Assembly (NCBI GenBank): GCA_034660395.1
Contig: JAYEJA010000054.1
Coordinates: 1-62,779, forward strand
DNA length: 62,779 nt
Direction: 5' to 3'
DNA from: JAQVEM01 sp034660395
GTDB lineage: Bacteria > Actinomycetota > Humimicrobiia > Humimicrobiales > Humimicrobiaceae
Numbering within the stretch: position 1 is the stretch's first letter; each line of letters opens with the position of its first letter. The notes under the pieces were generated by a model. The model did not search any database. It worked only from the letters and a program-made list of their open reading frames with translations, and had not been told where the DNA came from. Positions 1 to 9,466 of the stretch are shown here, one piece after another. A program made the translations under genes and the position numbers.

Positions 1-25
1 CGATTTTTCTTGTAGACTTACCCAT
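1..25 (-). CDS. 5' end of an unidentified gene running off the window
   Basis: On the minus strand an ATG at 25-23 follows a ribosome-binding site (AGAAAGGAG) and opens a frame reading MGKSTRKI before the window ends. The spacing to the purine-rich site (about 9 bases) is good, so a real start is plausible. Eight codons are too few to identify the product. The start lies just downstream of a long inverted repeat. Confidence 0.25.
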
Positions 26-26
26 A

Positions 27-89
27 GAGCATATTCTCCTTTCTATTATCTTTTTTCTAATTGATAATATTTTACAGGAGGATATGCTC
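27..89. repeat. Imperfect inverted repeat over a ribosome-binding site
   Basis: GAGCATATTCTCCT at 27-40 pairs with AGGAGGATATGCTC at 76-89 (13 of 14 positions), separated by an AT-rich loop. On the minus strand the second arm contains the AGGAG in front of the start at 25, so folding would hide that site. It could be a regulatory hairpin or the end of a small mobile unit. Confidence 0.45.
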
Positions 90-94
90 CTTTA

Positions 95-184
95 CTATTC
101 CAATCCACAACTTTTGATTATATCTCGGTATTTCCTGGAAAGGTCTTGTATTATTTTCTTGTCTTTTTCTTCAATCATAGCCAT
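95..184 (-). pseudogene. 29-codon fragment, possibly nucleotidyltransferase-like N-terminus
   Basis: A minus-strand frame starts at ATG 184 and ends at TAG 95. It encodes a charged helix (MAMIEEKDKKIIQDLSRKYR, then nine residues). The pattern resembles the first helix of small MNT-type nucleotidyltransferases, which usually continue into a LFGS motif; that motif is absent. No ribosome-binding site is evident. It could be a remnant or chance. Confidence 0.2.
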
Positions 185-278
185 ATTATATCATATTTGT
201 TTTTCATTTAGGTCTCATGGAATAAGAAAAAAGAAGATTTTAGATTTCAATATTTGCTTTTAAAGGTTAAAAGTACTA

Positions 279-304
279 GTCCGCTATGGCTGGCCATAGC
301 GGAC
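279..304. other. Perfect 12-bp hairpin
   Basis: GTCCGCTATGGC (279-290) and GCCATAGCGGAC (293-304) form a perfect 12-bp stem with a 2-base loop in otherwise AT-rich sequence. No strong T tract follows on either strand. It could end minus-strand transcripts from the gene at 554-1540 or be a remnant of a mobile repeat. The rest of 185-553 shows no convincing gene. Confidence 0.5.
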
Positions 305-553
305 GAAGTTAGAACCAAATTATTGAGCCTGGATTAGGATATTTTTATACCTGAATTGATTTAAAAAGGTCATCTATATATTTCTAACTATATATATTGA
401 AAAGCTAATTCGATTGAAAGGTAGCAAAAGATTAAGTATTATTATAATAATGCTAATTTTATAAGATGTTCATAATTTATATTATACTTTACTTAATTTG
501 CTACATTGCCCAATTCAAATATTATTTCTCAACAGAGTGTTTATTAATTCGCT

Positions 554-1540
554 TTATTTCTCAGCAAAGTGATTAGCATTTTTAATAAACGATCGTTTAA
601 ACTTTTTATTATATACGCCGGGTAGCAGCTCTACTATTGCGATACCGACTTGCTTATTTGTTTTATCATAAATACCGCAAACTTGTTCAAAGTATCCAAT
701 ATTCATTTGTCCCTTAAACAGTGGTCTGATGTCATACTTACTATCCTTAATTTCGGGAATTGAAAGTGTCCATCCTGATGAAAATTTCAGCTCTTGCTCT
801 ACGATAAAATCCTTTGGAATAACTTTATAATCTACCAGTCTTTGTGTTGACCCATCTTTTCTGATATAGGTACCATCTTGATAATTGTTGTGTGGAAATG
901 TAAAGAGCATAATTTCTTCATCATCATAAAAGCGCAGTGAAAACCATTCCCAATGCGTTTTAGCTTTCATCAGACTATATGGACCTCCTTGTTTGTCAAA
1001 CCACGACTTTCCTCGGATTTTTCTCTCTTTTCCTTCAAAAATTATAGTGCCTTCAGTTGGCATATTGGTATAAGAATAGTATGATGTGCTCTCTTTTGTT
1101 TTGGCACTGCCCATCAATAGATAACCATTATCACAGTGCCAGATGGCTCCCTTGCCGTAATCAAGTGTTAGGTCAAGAGAAAACTCTGTATTCTCGCAGG
1201 TTATATGCATTCCTGTTTCGTTTTTTACGACCTTTGCATGCTTGCCGAATTGAATTGTTTTTTCGTTTATTAAAACATTTTTCCCCTTGCGATCAATTCG
1301 CTGAATGAAATGGTGTTTACCGCTAGCAAAATCTGTCAGAGCAAGGTGCAATACAAAGGGCCTAAATCCCATTATCGAAGGACGCATAACTGTAAATTGA
1401 TATGAATACATTTTTTCCTCTTCATCATGAAAATAGCCTGTTGCATACCACCACTCAGATATTTTTCTGTGACTTAACCATTCTTCTTCAAAAGTGCCGT
1501 GTTTTCTCTCATGATATGGTATTTCTTTAAATTTTCTCAT
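554..1540 (-). CDS. AttH/CrtC-like lipocalin-domain protein
   Basis: This 328-residue protein resembles the AttH / carotenoid 1,2-hydratase (CrtC) superfamily of double beta-barrel, lipocalin-like proteins. Visible hallmarks are an N-terminal SEWWYATGYF segment (about residues 28-37), a central GKSWFDKQGG (about 177-186) matching the family's G-x-x-W-x-D-x-x-x-G signature, and WEWFSLRFYDDEEIML (about 198-213). There is no signal peptide, so it is probably cytoplasmic. It faces away from the broken TetR gene across a 224-bp spacer holding a palindrome, so TetR control is plausible. Substrate is unknown; the island has no carotenoid genes, so a true carotenoid hydratase is unlikely. Confidence 0.6.
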   Translation of the reverse strand: MRKFKEIPYHERKHGTFEEEWLSHRKISEWWYATGYFHDEEEKMYSYQFTVMRPSIMGFRPFVLHLALTDFASGKHHFIQRIDRKGKNVLINEKTIQFGKHAKVVKNETGMHITCENTEFSLDLTLDYGKGAIWHCDNGYLLMGSAKTKESTSYYSYTNMPTEGTIIFEGKERKIRGKSWFDKQGGPYSLMKAKTHWEWFSLRFYDDEEIMLFTFPHNNYQDGTYIRKDGSTQRLVDYKVIPKDFIVEQELKFSSGWTLSIPEIKDSKYDIRPLFKGQMNIGYFEQVCGIYDKTNKQVGIAIVELLPGVYNKKFKRSFIKNANHFAEK

Positions 1541-1601
1541 TCAAATATTCCTTACCTTATTGGCTGATATTGTTTACACTAAAAATATTAGCTATTATTA
1601 T

Positions 1602-1616
1602 TTCATACTATATGAA
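1602..1616. promoter_or_regulatory. Candidate operator between divergent genes
   Basis: TTCATA-CTA-TATGAA is a perfect 6-3-6 palindrome within the 224-bp spacer between the AttH-like gene and the divergent TetR gene. Its size and position suit a TetR-family operator, but no family-specific consensus supports it. Confidence 0.35.
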
Positions 1617-1764
1617 TTATAATATACACTGTGTCGGTTTAACAACAGGCAGTTGGTTATTATTTATACGTAATTATACATAAATATTCTTAATTGATTA
1701 TTATTTATTAAATATAGCTATTTTGTTCGCTAGCCGCTGAGCGAAGTCTTGAAAGAAAGGAAAT

Positions 1765-2319
1765 ATGGAAAGGAAAAAAGATCGCAGAGTAAAGTATACA
1801 AAGATTGTATTAACACAAAGTCTATTGCAGCTGATGCAAGAACAATCCATTCAAAAAATTACAGTGACTGATATTTGTAAAAGTGCAGATATAAACAGAA
1901 ACACTTTTTATTCGCATTATTCTAGCCCGTAGGATTTGCTTGGTATAATTGAAAATGAACTATTCAATCAAATAATGTTATCGTTTGACACCTCTAATGA
2001 TGCACAAACAGCAACACTCGAAATATGTCGATCAATTCGAGATAATCAAGAATTGTGCAAAATCATTTTTTCTGAAAACAGCGACAGGAAATTTATGAAG
2101 CGAGTAACGACTCTGGCGCAAAATAAATTTATTGCGGAATGGAAAACAATGTCTAAGCAGCATAACAATGATTTGCTAGAAAAAACATACATTTATACCG
2201 AAAATGGTACTACTGCTCTTATCCAAAATTGGATACTGAATGGTTTTAAAGAAAGCCCAGAGGAGATTGCTTCGTTTATTGATGAAATCAACAAAGTCGT
2301 GCTGCATACTTTGTTTTGA
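1765..2319 (+). pseudogene. TetR/AcrR-family regulator interrupted by an in-frame TAG
   Basis: The frame starts at ATG 1765 after a good ribosome-binding site (GAAAGAAAGG). It encodes the typical TetR N-terminal HTH: KITVTDICKSADINRNTFYS, then HYSSP. At 1930-1932 the next codon is TAG, followed in the same frame by DLLGIIENELFNQ and the ligand-binding half to TGA at 2317. The family usually has an aromatic residue, often Tyr, at the stop position, so a one-base TAT/TAC to TAG change explains it. No frame shift is involved. The full product would be about 184 residues. It is either a pseudogene or depends on amber suppression. It sits just upstream of the mannosidase gene, which has the same kind of lesion. 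Confidence 0.8.
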
Positions 2320-2470
2320 GTGCAGTTATAAAGTTATTTACTTTTATTGTGTAGTGTTTGCGCTAAGAAGAGAACTGCTTATGATTTTTAATCCATAAAC
2401 AGGCTTCTGATACTTGCTATATCCAAAGTATTGGTTTGTATTAGATTTATCAGAGAAAGGAAAAGGAGAA

Positions 2471-4900
2471 ATGAAGTTCAAACAAAAAAATAATGAAAAA
2501 CAACTGCGTCATCGGCTGGGTATTCCGGACGATGCTAAGCAGGTTTTGGTTTTTTCCGAATCGAGTCACTGGGATCCTAATTGGCTTCTTAAGTCCGAAG
2601 AATATTTTGAGCGATTTGTTCGGCATAACCTCAATTTCGCTATAGAAGAATTAATAAAGGAACCAAAGCGTATTTATTCAATTGAGTGCATATTCTTTTT
2701 GCGATTGTATTGGGAGCGTTATCCTAAAAAGCAAGAAATTGTTCGTGAATTAGTCAACAGCAAACGGTTGCGTTTAACCAGCAGTGGTGTTACAACTGCA
2801 GATACAATATTACCTAACACAGAAGCAATACTGCGCGACCTTGTCATCGGTCAGGAGTGGTTGCGTGAAAACGGGATGACACAAGAAACAAATCTTGCTT
2901 ATTTTGCAGATAGCTTCGGGTGCACACCGGCACTTCCGTCTCTCATAAAAGCAGCAGGATTTGAATGCGCTGCTATAACCCGTGTCGATGGGATGTATTT
3001 TATGGGTTGCGATTTGGAACCTAAAAAACGATTTCCAAGACAAAATTCTACAGCTGAACAACTGTTAATAAAAGAGCGTAGTCTAGATTTTGTTTGGCGT
3101 GATATGAATGGTGCACAAGTATTGTGCCACTGGAATGCTTTCACTTATGGGCAAGGTGATATGCTAGCCTATAGAGGGGCGAGCCGCGTATATCTTTTTC
3201 GTGTTGCATTTTCTGTACGATCAGATCACCATATAGCATATCGTATCAAACAATATGTCAAGAAGCTTTCAAATTACAGTAGAACGCCATATATGCTCTG
3301 TCCCATCGGTTTTGATTTTGTGGAGCCAATTCCCGATCTTGTAGCACTACTTGATAGATATAATCAAAACCATTATCCGAAAACAGGAGTTTGGGCAATT
3401 AATGCCGGCATGGACGATTATCTTGCGCTTGTCGGTTATCACGAAGGCAAGCTGCCCGTGTTACAACTTGATCCAAATCCTTATTGAACCGGTTTTTATA
3501 CGGCTCGTCCGGTTCTTAAGCGGCAATGCCGCAAACTTATCGACAACCTGCTGCTGGCTGAAAAGTTGTCGTTTTTACCTGACAACGATGCTACGAATAA
3601 GACCATCTCTTCTAAGCTTAAAGATGCGTGGTGGCAGGCGGCTGTTTCAAATCATCATGATTTTATCGCAGGTACGTCTCCGGATAGGGTGGTTGAAGAA
3701 GAACAAATGCCTATGCTTGCACAGGCTGCCGATTCGGTAGAATTGATTATAGATCGCTGCAAATATGATTCAACTGAAACTGATGTGCAAAAAAGCAGTT
3801 CTGAATCTTTGGTGTGGACTCAGAAAAATGGCATAATTCAAATAAAGACCATGCACTATGATATAAAGCTGGATAAAAATCGCGGAGGAACAATTATTCA
3901 TTTTAAATCTCACGGCTCAAAAACGCAGTGCAATACAGATATCTCTGCCGAGCTTGTCAGCTATCGTGATTCGGGAGGGCTGTGGCGCATGGGGTTTGAG
4001 TTTGCCGGAGGAATCTGGAAAGAATCCATGAAAGCAAGTATTTATTCGGAGAATACGCAAATAAAAGAACATGGTAACGGCTTGGAGATTATCGGCACCG
4101 CAAAACTAAATGGAGAAGCGATTGTTCATCGAATGTGGTTTGTTAATGATTCGCCTGTTATTTATTGCCGCAGCGAAGGAATGGCTGCAAAAAAGCATTC
4201 TGTTACCGTCCGTTTTAAAACCAGTATATTCGCAAATAGCCTGGCAATGGATTCACCCGGCGGCGTTGTCGTTCGTCCGCTAAAACGTATATACAACCCA
4301 ACCTTTTGGCCGTATCAGAGTTTTGTTCACCTACAGGATGATAGCACTGAGCACGGCATTGCATTTCTTGCGCCTTTACCGGGGGCGATTTCTTATCAAC
4401 CGGACGGGCAAATTGAGCTGGTTGCCATGCGTAATGCTACAAAAGAGAAAATATTTGGTTTTATTGCTATTCCCGGCAATCCCGCATATGGTCACGAGCG
4501 AGAGAGTTATACTTTTGAGTATGCATTTTTGTTTACTCAAAAAGGTGATTGGCGAGATAATAAAATCCATCTAAAAGCACACAGCATTGGCACAAATCCA
4601 TGGTCATCTTCAATAGATACATGTATGAGTAAACTTGCAGACTCTATTGTCACAACCAACACCCACGATGTTTGGGTGGCAGCGGTCAAGCCCACCTCCC
4701 GTGGCAAAGGAATTATAGTTCGATTGAATGCATATAGCTTATCTAGATCAAGAGTGCAGGTTGTGGCTCATCATTTCATGGTAAAAAAAGCTTTTCTGTG
4801 TGATGCGCGAGAACGTGATATTAAATCTCTCGAAGTAATCAACGGCAATGTGCAATTTGAAATGCTTGGTACGGTTACTACGATTAGATTGATGTTATAA
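2471..4900 (+). pseudogene. GH38 alpha-mannosidase interrupted by an in-frame TGA
   Basis: The product is a glycoside hydrolase family 38 alpha-mannosidase, a Zn-dependent retaining enzyme, of about 809 residues. The ATG at 2471 follows AAAGGAAAAGGAG; the frame opens earlier at a TTG without support. The N-terminal catalytic part has HWDPNW (HxD metal site) and LAYFADSFG (DxFG with the nucleophile Asp). At 3485-3487 a TGA interrupts LDPNPY-stop-TGFYTARPVLKR; the family has Trp there, so TGG to TGA explains it. The second half (from 3488, same frame) holds the helical and C-terminal beta domains and ends with TAA at 4898. Because dnaJ and nagA end in UGA here, recoding of UGA as Trp is unlikely, so the gene is probably dead. 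Confidence 0.85.
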
Positions 4901-5046
4901 TGAATAATAATAGAGCTTTTTTTGTGATATAGTTCCGATTTCGTTAACTATCCCCTTTTATGTGCGATATAGTACATATTATGGCGATAATGGGAATTAT
5001 TAACAGAATTTCAATTGATTATATAGACATGACATACATACCGAAT

Positions 5047-5120
5047 TGGCTGGGGAGGGAGGGTTCGAACCTCCGATCACGGGTCCAAGGCCCGTTGCCT
5101 TACCACTTGGCTACTCCCCA
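5047..5120 (-). tRNA. tRNA-Gln (TTG)
   Basis: The minus strand folds into a complete cloverleaf: acceptor TGGGGAG/CTCCCCA, discriminator G, encoded CCA, anticodon loop CCTTGGA with anticodon TTG, and T arm GAGGTTCGAACCTC. It stands alone between the mannosidase and ispE. The rest of 4901-5214 shows no gene. Confidence 0.95.
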
Positions 5121-5214
5121 TTAAAACTAATAAATTCTATAACAGTGCCTGCTAAAATTCAAATTTGAAAGAAGTTATAAATATATGAGGTTATTTCATC
5201 TATCACGATATATA

Positions 5215-6132
5215 TTAACCATGAACCGTCAAACTGCTGGGGGTGGTGTGGGATAAAAATACCTTTGAAGTTACTTTCCTTAAACCCTTATACACATCAA
5301 TCGCCGTCCTTAAATCATTACAGAACGCGAACACCGTAGGGCCGCTTCCAGTCATCTGGGTAGCAATTGCCCCCAGCTTATGTGCTTTATCCTTTATCCC
5401 CTGTATCCTTTTATCTTCTACTGCTACGACTTCCTCCAGGTCATTTCTCAATCTTTGAAAAAAACTGGCAAATCTATCCTTTGCAATATTACTAACGAGT
5501 TCCGTGTGTATAGACTCTCTTTCTTCACCTGCCAGGTCAAATTTTCCATAAACATCTTTAGACAGGAACTTTTCTCCATCCGTGGCAAGTATTATCCAGT
5601 AAAAAGGAAGATGCGGAAGTTTGGAAAGCTTCTCTCCCCTGCCCTCGGCAAGAATCGTCCCTCCCCTTAAGCAGAAAGGTACATCCGAACCCACTTCTCC
5701 AGCCAGGATCATTAAATCTCCTATATCTATTTTAAGGCCAGATAATTCATTCATCGCAACCAGGGTCGCGGCTGCATTGGTGCTGCCTCCGGCAAGGCCC
5801 GCACATACCGGAATATGCTTCTCTATATTTATATTTACAATATATTTTCCCCTAAGATTATATTTATCCAGAATCAGCGCTGCTGCCTTGTGAACAAGGT
5901 TTTTCTCATCAAGGGGAATATCTTCATTATTGCAGGTTATGTAGATGCCGTTATTTTCCGGCGAACTGGAACTGCCATTCCTTTTGGATATACCAAAGGT
6001 AAGCTCGTCTGAAAGACTTATACTCTGCATTATGGATTTAATTTCATGAAAGCCGTCATTCCTGCCGTTTTTGGATACATTAAGATATAGATTTATTTTC
6101 CCTGAAGCCCTAAGTTTTATAGTATTTTTCAT
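5215..6132 (-). CDS. ispE: 4-diphosphocytidyl-2-C-methyl-D-erythritol kinase
   Basis: IspE is the GHMP-family kinase that phosphorylates CDP-methylerythritol in the MEP isoprenoid pathway. The 305-residue length fits. Visible motifs are the N-terminal KINLYLNVSKNGRNDGFHEI (about 12-31), the ATP-binding PVCAGLAGGSTNAAA (about 109-123) and the C-terminal GSGPTVFAF (about 262-270). The start at 6132 gives a normal N-terminus. It lies 43 bp downstream of rsmA in the same direction, a common rsmA-ispE pairing in Gram-positive bacteria. Its reading direction and tight spacing fit one operon with rsmI, metG, tatD and rsmA. Confidence 0.95.
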   Translation of the reverse strand: MKNTIKLRASGKINLYLNVSKNGRNDGFHEIKSIMQSISLSDELTFGISKRNGSSSSPENNGIYITCNNEDIPLDEKNLVHKAAALILDKYNLRGKYIVNINIEKHIPVCAGLAGGSTNAAATLVAMNELSGLKIDIGDLMILAGEVGSDVPFCLRGGTILAEGRGEKLSKLPHLPFYWIILATDGEKFLSKDVYGKFDLAGEERESIHTELVSNIAKDRFASFFQRLRNDLEEVVAVEDKRIQGIKDKAHKLGAIATQMTGSGPTVFAFCNDLRTAIDVYKGLRKVTSKVFLSHTTPSSLTVHG

Positions 6133-6175
6133 ATTTTATCAGCTTTATAATAACACAATTATCTCATATTATATA

Positions 6176-7045
6176 TTACAGGTTCCTGTAAAGGTAAATA
6201 TAGTCTTTTAATGTTAACTCCTCTGCCCTTATATTCCTGTCCTTACCAATACCGGTTAGCAATTTTATAATGAATTCCACATTATCGCAATATTTACTAT
6301 TTTTCTGCGATAATGAGTTAATAAGCTTCTTTCTCCTGTGAAGAAAGCAGGCGTTTATAAAATCAAAAAAACCGTCCCTATCGAAGCTATCATCCAATAA
6401 ACTGCTGTTATCTTTCCTTTTTACCTCTATCACCCATGAATCCACGAAAGGTCTGGGGATAAAACAATTCCGGGGAATCTGGAAGCAGAATTTATAATCC
6501 GCCAGAAAGTTTGCCTTTACCGTATATGAACTGTAATTTTTATCTCCCACCGAGGCAAGCAGCCTTTCCGCGATATCCTTCTGGACAGTTAAAATCATCT
6601 TTTCTATGGTCTCCGCCTCCATTATCATTTTCAGGAGCAGGACCGCCCCGATACTGTATGGAAGATTCGATACTACCATGCCTGTTTTATATCTTAAAGC
6701 CAGCTCCCTGTAATCAAGTTTTAAAGCATCCGCATGGATTAACTCTAATTTTAAACTATCTATAAGCTCGCTTTTAAATATATCCCTGAATGCTTTTACA
6801 AGCAGCTTATCAAACTCCACGCATACTACCTTTTTTGCCTTTTTCGTTAAAATTTCTGTTAGCCCGCCAATACCGCTCCCTACCTCAAGTACTATATCTT
6901 CCGGGCTGATTCCGGCGCGCTCTACTATCTTTTTTGCGTTATTGGTATCTATTAGGAAGTTTTGCCCCAGGCTTTTTTTTAGCTTTATTCCATACCTTGC
7001 TAAAATCTTTACCGTATTTCCGGGAGAGCTTATATATGAATGCAT
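6176..7045 (-). CDS. rsmA: 16S rRNA dimethyladenosine transferase
   Basis: RsmA (KsgA) dimethylates two adjacent adenines near the 3' end of 16S rRNA. The 289-residue protein has the N-terminal KKSLGQNFLIDTNNAKKIV segment (about 23-41), the SAM-binding motif VLEVGSGIGGLTEIL (about 53-67), acidic motif VEFDK, and the catalytic NLPYSI (about 127-132). The C-terminal helical domain is complete (FINACFLHRRKKLINSL). It follows tatD by 9 bp and precedes ispE. Confidence 0.95.
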   Translation of the reverse strand: MHSYISSPGNTVKILARYGIKLKKSLGQNFLIDTNNAKKIVERAGISPEDIVLEVGSGIGGLTEILTKKAKKVVCVEFDKLLVKAFRDIFKSELIDSLKLELIHADALKLDYRELALRYKTGMVVSNLPYSIGAVLLLKMIMEAETIEKMILTVQKDIAERLLASVGDKNYSSYTVKANFLADYKFCFQIPRNCFIPRPFVDSWVIEVKRKDNSSLLDDSFDRDGFFDFINACFLHRRKKLINSLSQKNSKYCDNVEFIIKLLTGIGKDRNIRAEELTLKDYIYLYRNL

Positions 7046-7054
7046 ATTTATAAG

Positions 7055-7855
7055 TTAATTATTTTTTATTAAAGAAAAGAAATTCTCTGCGTTCTCTGAT
7101 GTAATCTCTGCAACCTTCTCAATGCTTAAACCCTTTATTTCAGCAATTTTTTCGGCTACATATTTTACATAACCCGGGTAATTTTCACTGCCCCTCTTTG
7201 CCTGCGGAGCCAGGAAAGGAGAATCGGTCTCTATGAATATCCTCTCAAGGGGGACTTCTTTTACGACATTAAGGACATCACCGGCATTTGGAAAGGTAAC
7301 AATGCCCGTAAAGGAAATATATAGCCCGAGCTCAAAACACTTCTCCGCAAAATTCATATCACCGGAAAAGCAATGGACCACAGCCCTGAATTTCTTATTC
7401 CCCGCATATTTTTTTACCACTTCAAGAGTCTTTAAGTGCGCATCCCTGTCATGGATTATCACCGGTACATCATATTTTATTGCCAGCTCTATCTGGGAAC
7501 TGAATGCTCTTTCCATATCCGCTTCGGTGCTTAAATTCCTGTAAAAATCAAAGCCGGTCTCTCCGACTGCCACAACCTTTTCGTATCTTCCGCCGCCTCC
7601 AGCACCCCTTATTAAGGAATCAAGGGTCTTTATCTCTTTATCCTTAAAACCTGAAGCATAATGGGGATGAACTCCCACACTGGCAAATACATTATCAAAT
7701 TTTTCCGCAAACTCCAGTGACTTCCTGCTGCTCTCTATGGTGGTGCCGACATTTATAATATATTTAACCCCCTCATCTTCAGATTTTTTTACGGTCTCTT
7801 CAGGAGTTAGCTCCTTTAGCATATCGATATGTGCGTGGGTGTCTATAAAATACAT
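7055..7855 (-). CDS. tatD: TatD-family metal-dependent DNase
   Basis: This 266-residue TIM-barrel hydrolase belongs to the TatD family (metal-dependent DNases with 3'-5' exonuclease activity). The metal ligands are visible: FIDTHAHIDM near the start, AVGETGFDFYRN (about 94-105), VIIHDRDA (about 134-141), VVHCFSGD (about 158-165) and ETDSPFLAP (about 208-216). It lies between metG and rsmA with 9-19 bp gaps, the classic Gram-positive metG-tatD-rsmA order. Confidence 0.93.
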   Translation of the reverse strand: MYFIDTHAHIDMLKELTPEETVKKSEDEGVKYIINVGTTIESSRKSLEFAEKFDNVFASVGVHPHYASGFKDKEIKTLDSLIRGAGGGGRYEKVVAVGETGFDFYRNLSTEADMERAFSSQIELAIKYDVPVIIHDRDAHLKTLEVVKKYAGNKKFRAVVHCFSGDMNFAEKCFELGLYISFTGIVTFPNAGDVLNVVKEVPLERIFIETDSPFLAPQAKRGSENYPGYVKYVAEKIAEIKGLSIEKVAEITSENAENFFSLIKNN

Positions 7856-7874
7856 AATATTATCCGGTTAATTG

Positions 7875-9416
7875 TTATCGGTTGTTTTTATCATCTATCC
7901 TGGGGAAAAGTATCTCTCTTTCTCCAACCCTGCTTCCGCCTTCAAAACTGCCCCATACTCCATCCTTCTCAATGGTAATCTTTTCAATATCTTCTTTTAT
8001 ACCAAGCTGTGAAAATATCTTCCGGCCTGCCGAAGGAATAAAGGGGATAAGTAAGATGGTTGCCAGTCTTGCCACTTCCACCACTCCGTAAAGCACTGCG
8101 TCAAGCTTTCTCTTGCTCTCATCATCCTGGTTTTTTGCAAGAACCCATGGCTGGCTGTCCTCTATATGCTTATTTGCCATGTTTATAAATTCAGAGACAC
8201 CGGCAAGATATTCCGGGAACCTGAACTCAGCCATATACCCCTCTACCTCTTTTTTAAGCTCATCCCATCTATTTTTGAAAGCTTCATTTAAAGTACTTTT
8301 TGGTATTATTCCGTCCCGGTATTTATTTATCATGGCAACTGTCCTGGAAACGAGATTTCCGATATCATTGCTTAAGTCAGAATTATATCTGCGTATAAAA
8401 GCTTCAGGGGTAAAAGAGCCGTCCTGCCCGAATGATATTTCCCTGGTCAAAAAATACCTTATGCCGTCCACCCCGAATTTTTCCGACAGCTCATCCGGGT
8501 CAAGGGTAATTCCCTTTGATTTTGACAGCTTTTCCTTACCCATCATCAGCCATCCGTGAACTACAATCTGTCCCGGCAGCTCCAATCCGAGGGACATAAG
8601 CATTGCAGGCCATATTATGGCGTGAAACTTCAGAATATCCTTTCCAATATGGTGCTGGTCGGCAGGCCATAAGCTGTCAAACAACTTCTGGCCATCAGTG
8701 CCGTAACCGAGAGCCGAAATATAATTTATAAGGGCATCCACCCATACATAACAGTAATGTCCGGGGTCAAAAGTTATGGGAACCCCCCATTTAACCGTAG
8801 TCCTTGAAACGCTTATATCCCTGAGCCCCTGTTTCAGGATTCCAAGTACCTCATTTTTCCTTGTTTCAGGGACTATGAAATCCGGGTTCTTCTCAATATG
8901 CTCTATAATCCTTTTTTCATATTTTGACAGCTTAAAGAAATAATTCTCTTCTTTTACATATTCCACATCCCTGTGACACTGCGGGCACTTGCCATCTACA
9001 AGCTGGGAATCAGGCAGAAATGTCTCGCAGTAAACACAGTAACTGCCCTCATAGGTACTCTTGTAGAGGTCCCCGTTATCCTTAAGTTTCCCCAGTACGT
9101 TCTGGACCACTTTTTCATGCTTTTTATCCGTCGTCCTTATATAATAATCGTTGCTTATGTCATATAGTTTCAAAAGTCTTTTCATATCACCGGCCATCGT
9201 ATCCACATATTCCTGCGGGCTGACTCCTTTATCCACTGCGCTCTTATTTATTTTCTGCCCATGCTCATCCGCACCGGTAAGAAAAAATGTATCCTTACCC
9301 ATAAGTCTCTGAAATCTTACCACTGTATCCGCAAGTATGAATTCATAAATCTGACCAAGATGCAGCTTGGCATTCATGTAAGGAATCGCGGTCGTGATAT
9401 AAAATTTTTTACTCAA
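7875..9416 (-). CDS. metG: Methionyl-tRNA synthetase
   Basis: MetG charges tRNA-Met. The 513-residue protein has the class I signature in variant form (LHLGQ, about 17-21, instead of HIGH), a four-cysteine zinc knuckle (CVYCETF...CPQCHRD, about 127-149), and the KMSKS loop as KLSKSKG (about 297-303). The C-terminal anticodon-binding helical bundle is present, but the extra tRNA-binding domain found in longer MetRS is absent, as in many bacteria. The final residue of the HIGH box is Gln; the codon is CAG and the surrounding sequence reads cleanly. It follows rsmI in the same direction. Confidence 0.95.
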   Translation of the reverse strand: MSKKFYITTAIPYMNAKLHLGQIYEFILADTVVRFQRLMGKDTFFLTGADEHGQKINKSAVDKGVSPQEYVDTMAGDMKRLLKLYDISNDYYIRTTDKKHEKVVQNVLGKLKDNGDLYKSTYEGSYCVYCETFLPDSQLVDGKCPQCHRDVEYVKEENYFFKLSKYEKRIIEHIEKNPDFIVPETRKNEVLGILKQGLRDISVSRTTVKWGVPITFDPGHYCYVWVDALINYISALGYGTDGQKLFDSLWPADQHHIGKDILKFHAIIWPAMLMSLGLELPGQIVVHGWLMMGKEKLSKSKGITLDPDELSEKFGVDGIRYFLTREISFGQDGSFTPEAFIRRYNSDLSNDIGNLVSRTVAMINKYRDGIIPKSTLNEAFKNRWDELKKEVEGYMAEFRFPEYLAGVSEFINMANKHIEDSQPWVLAKNQDDESKRKLDAVLYGVVEVARLATILLIPFIPSAGRKIFSQLGIKEDIEKITIEKDGVWGSFEGGSRVGEREILFPRIDDKNNR

Positions 9417-9466
9417 TTAAAGCTCCAGTATCATTTTTTATTATAATAACCATATAACGGTGCAAC

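Noticed and set aside
1..4900. Recoding of UGA or UAG as an amino acid to explain the broken TetR and GH38 genes
   Set aside because: dnaJ, nagA and Mut7-C end in TGA and phoU, pstC and nine other genes in TAG, with tight gene overlaps, so both are ordinary stops. Nonsense mutation is simpler.
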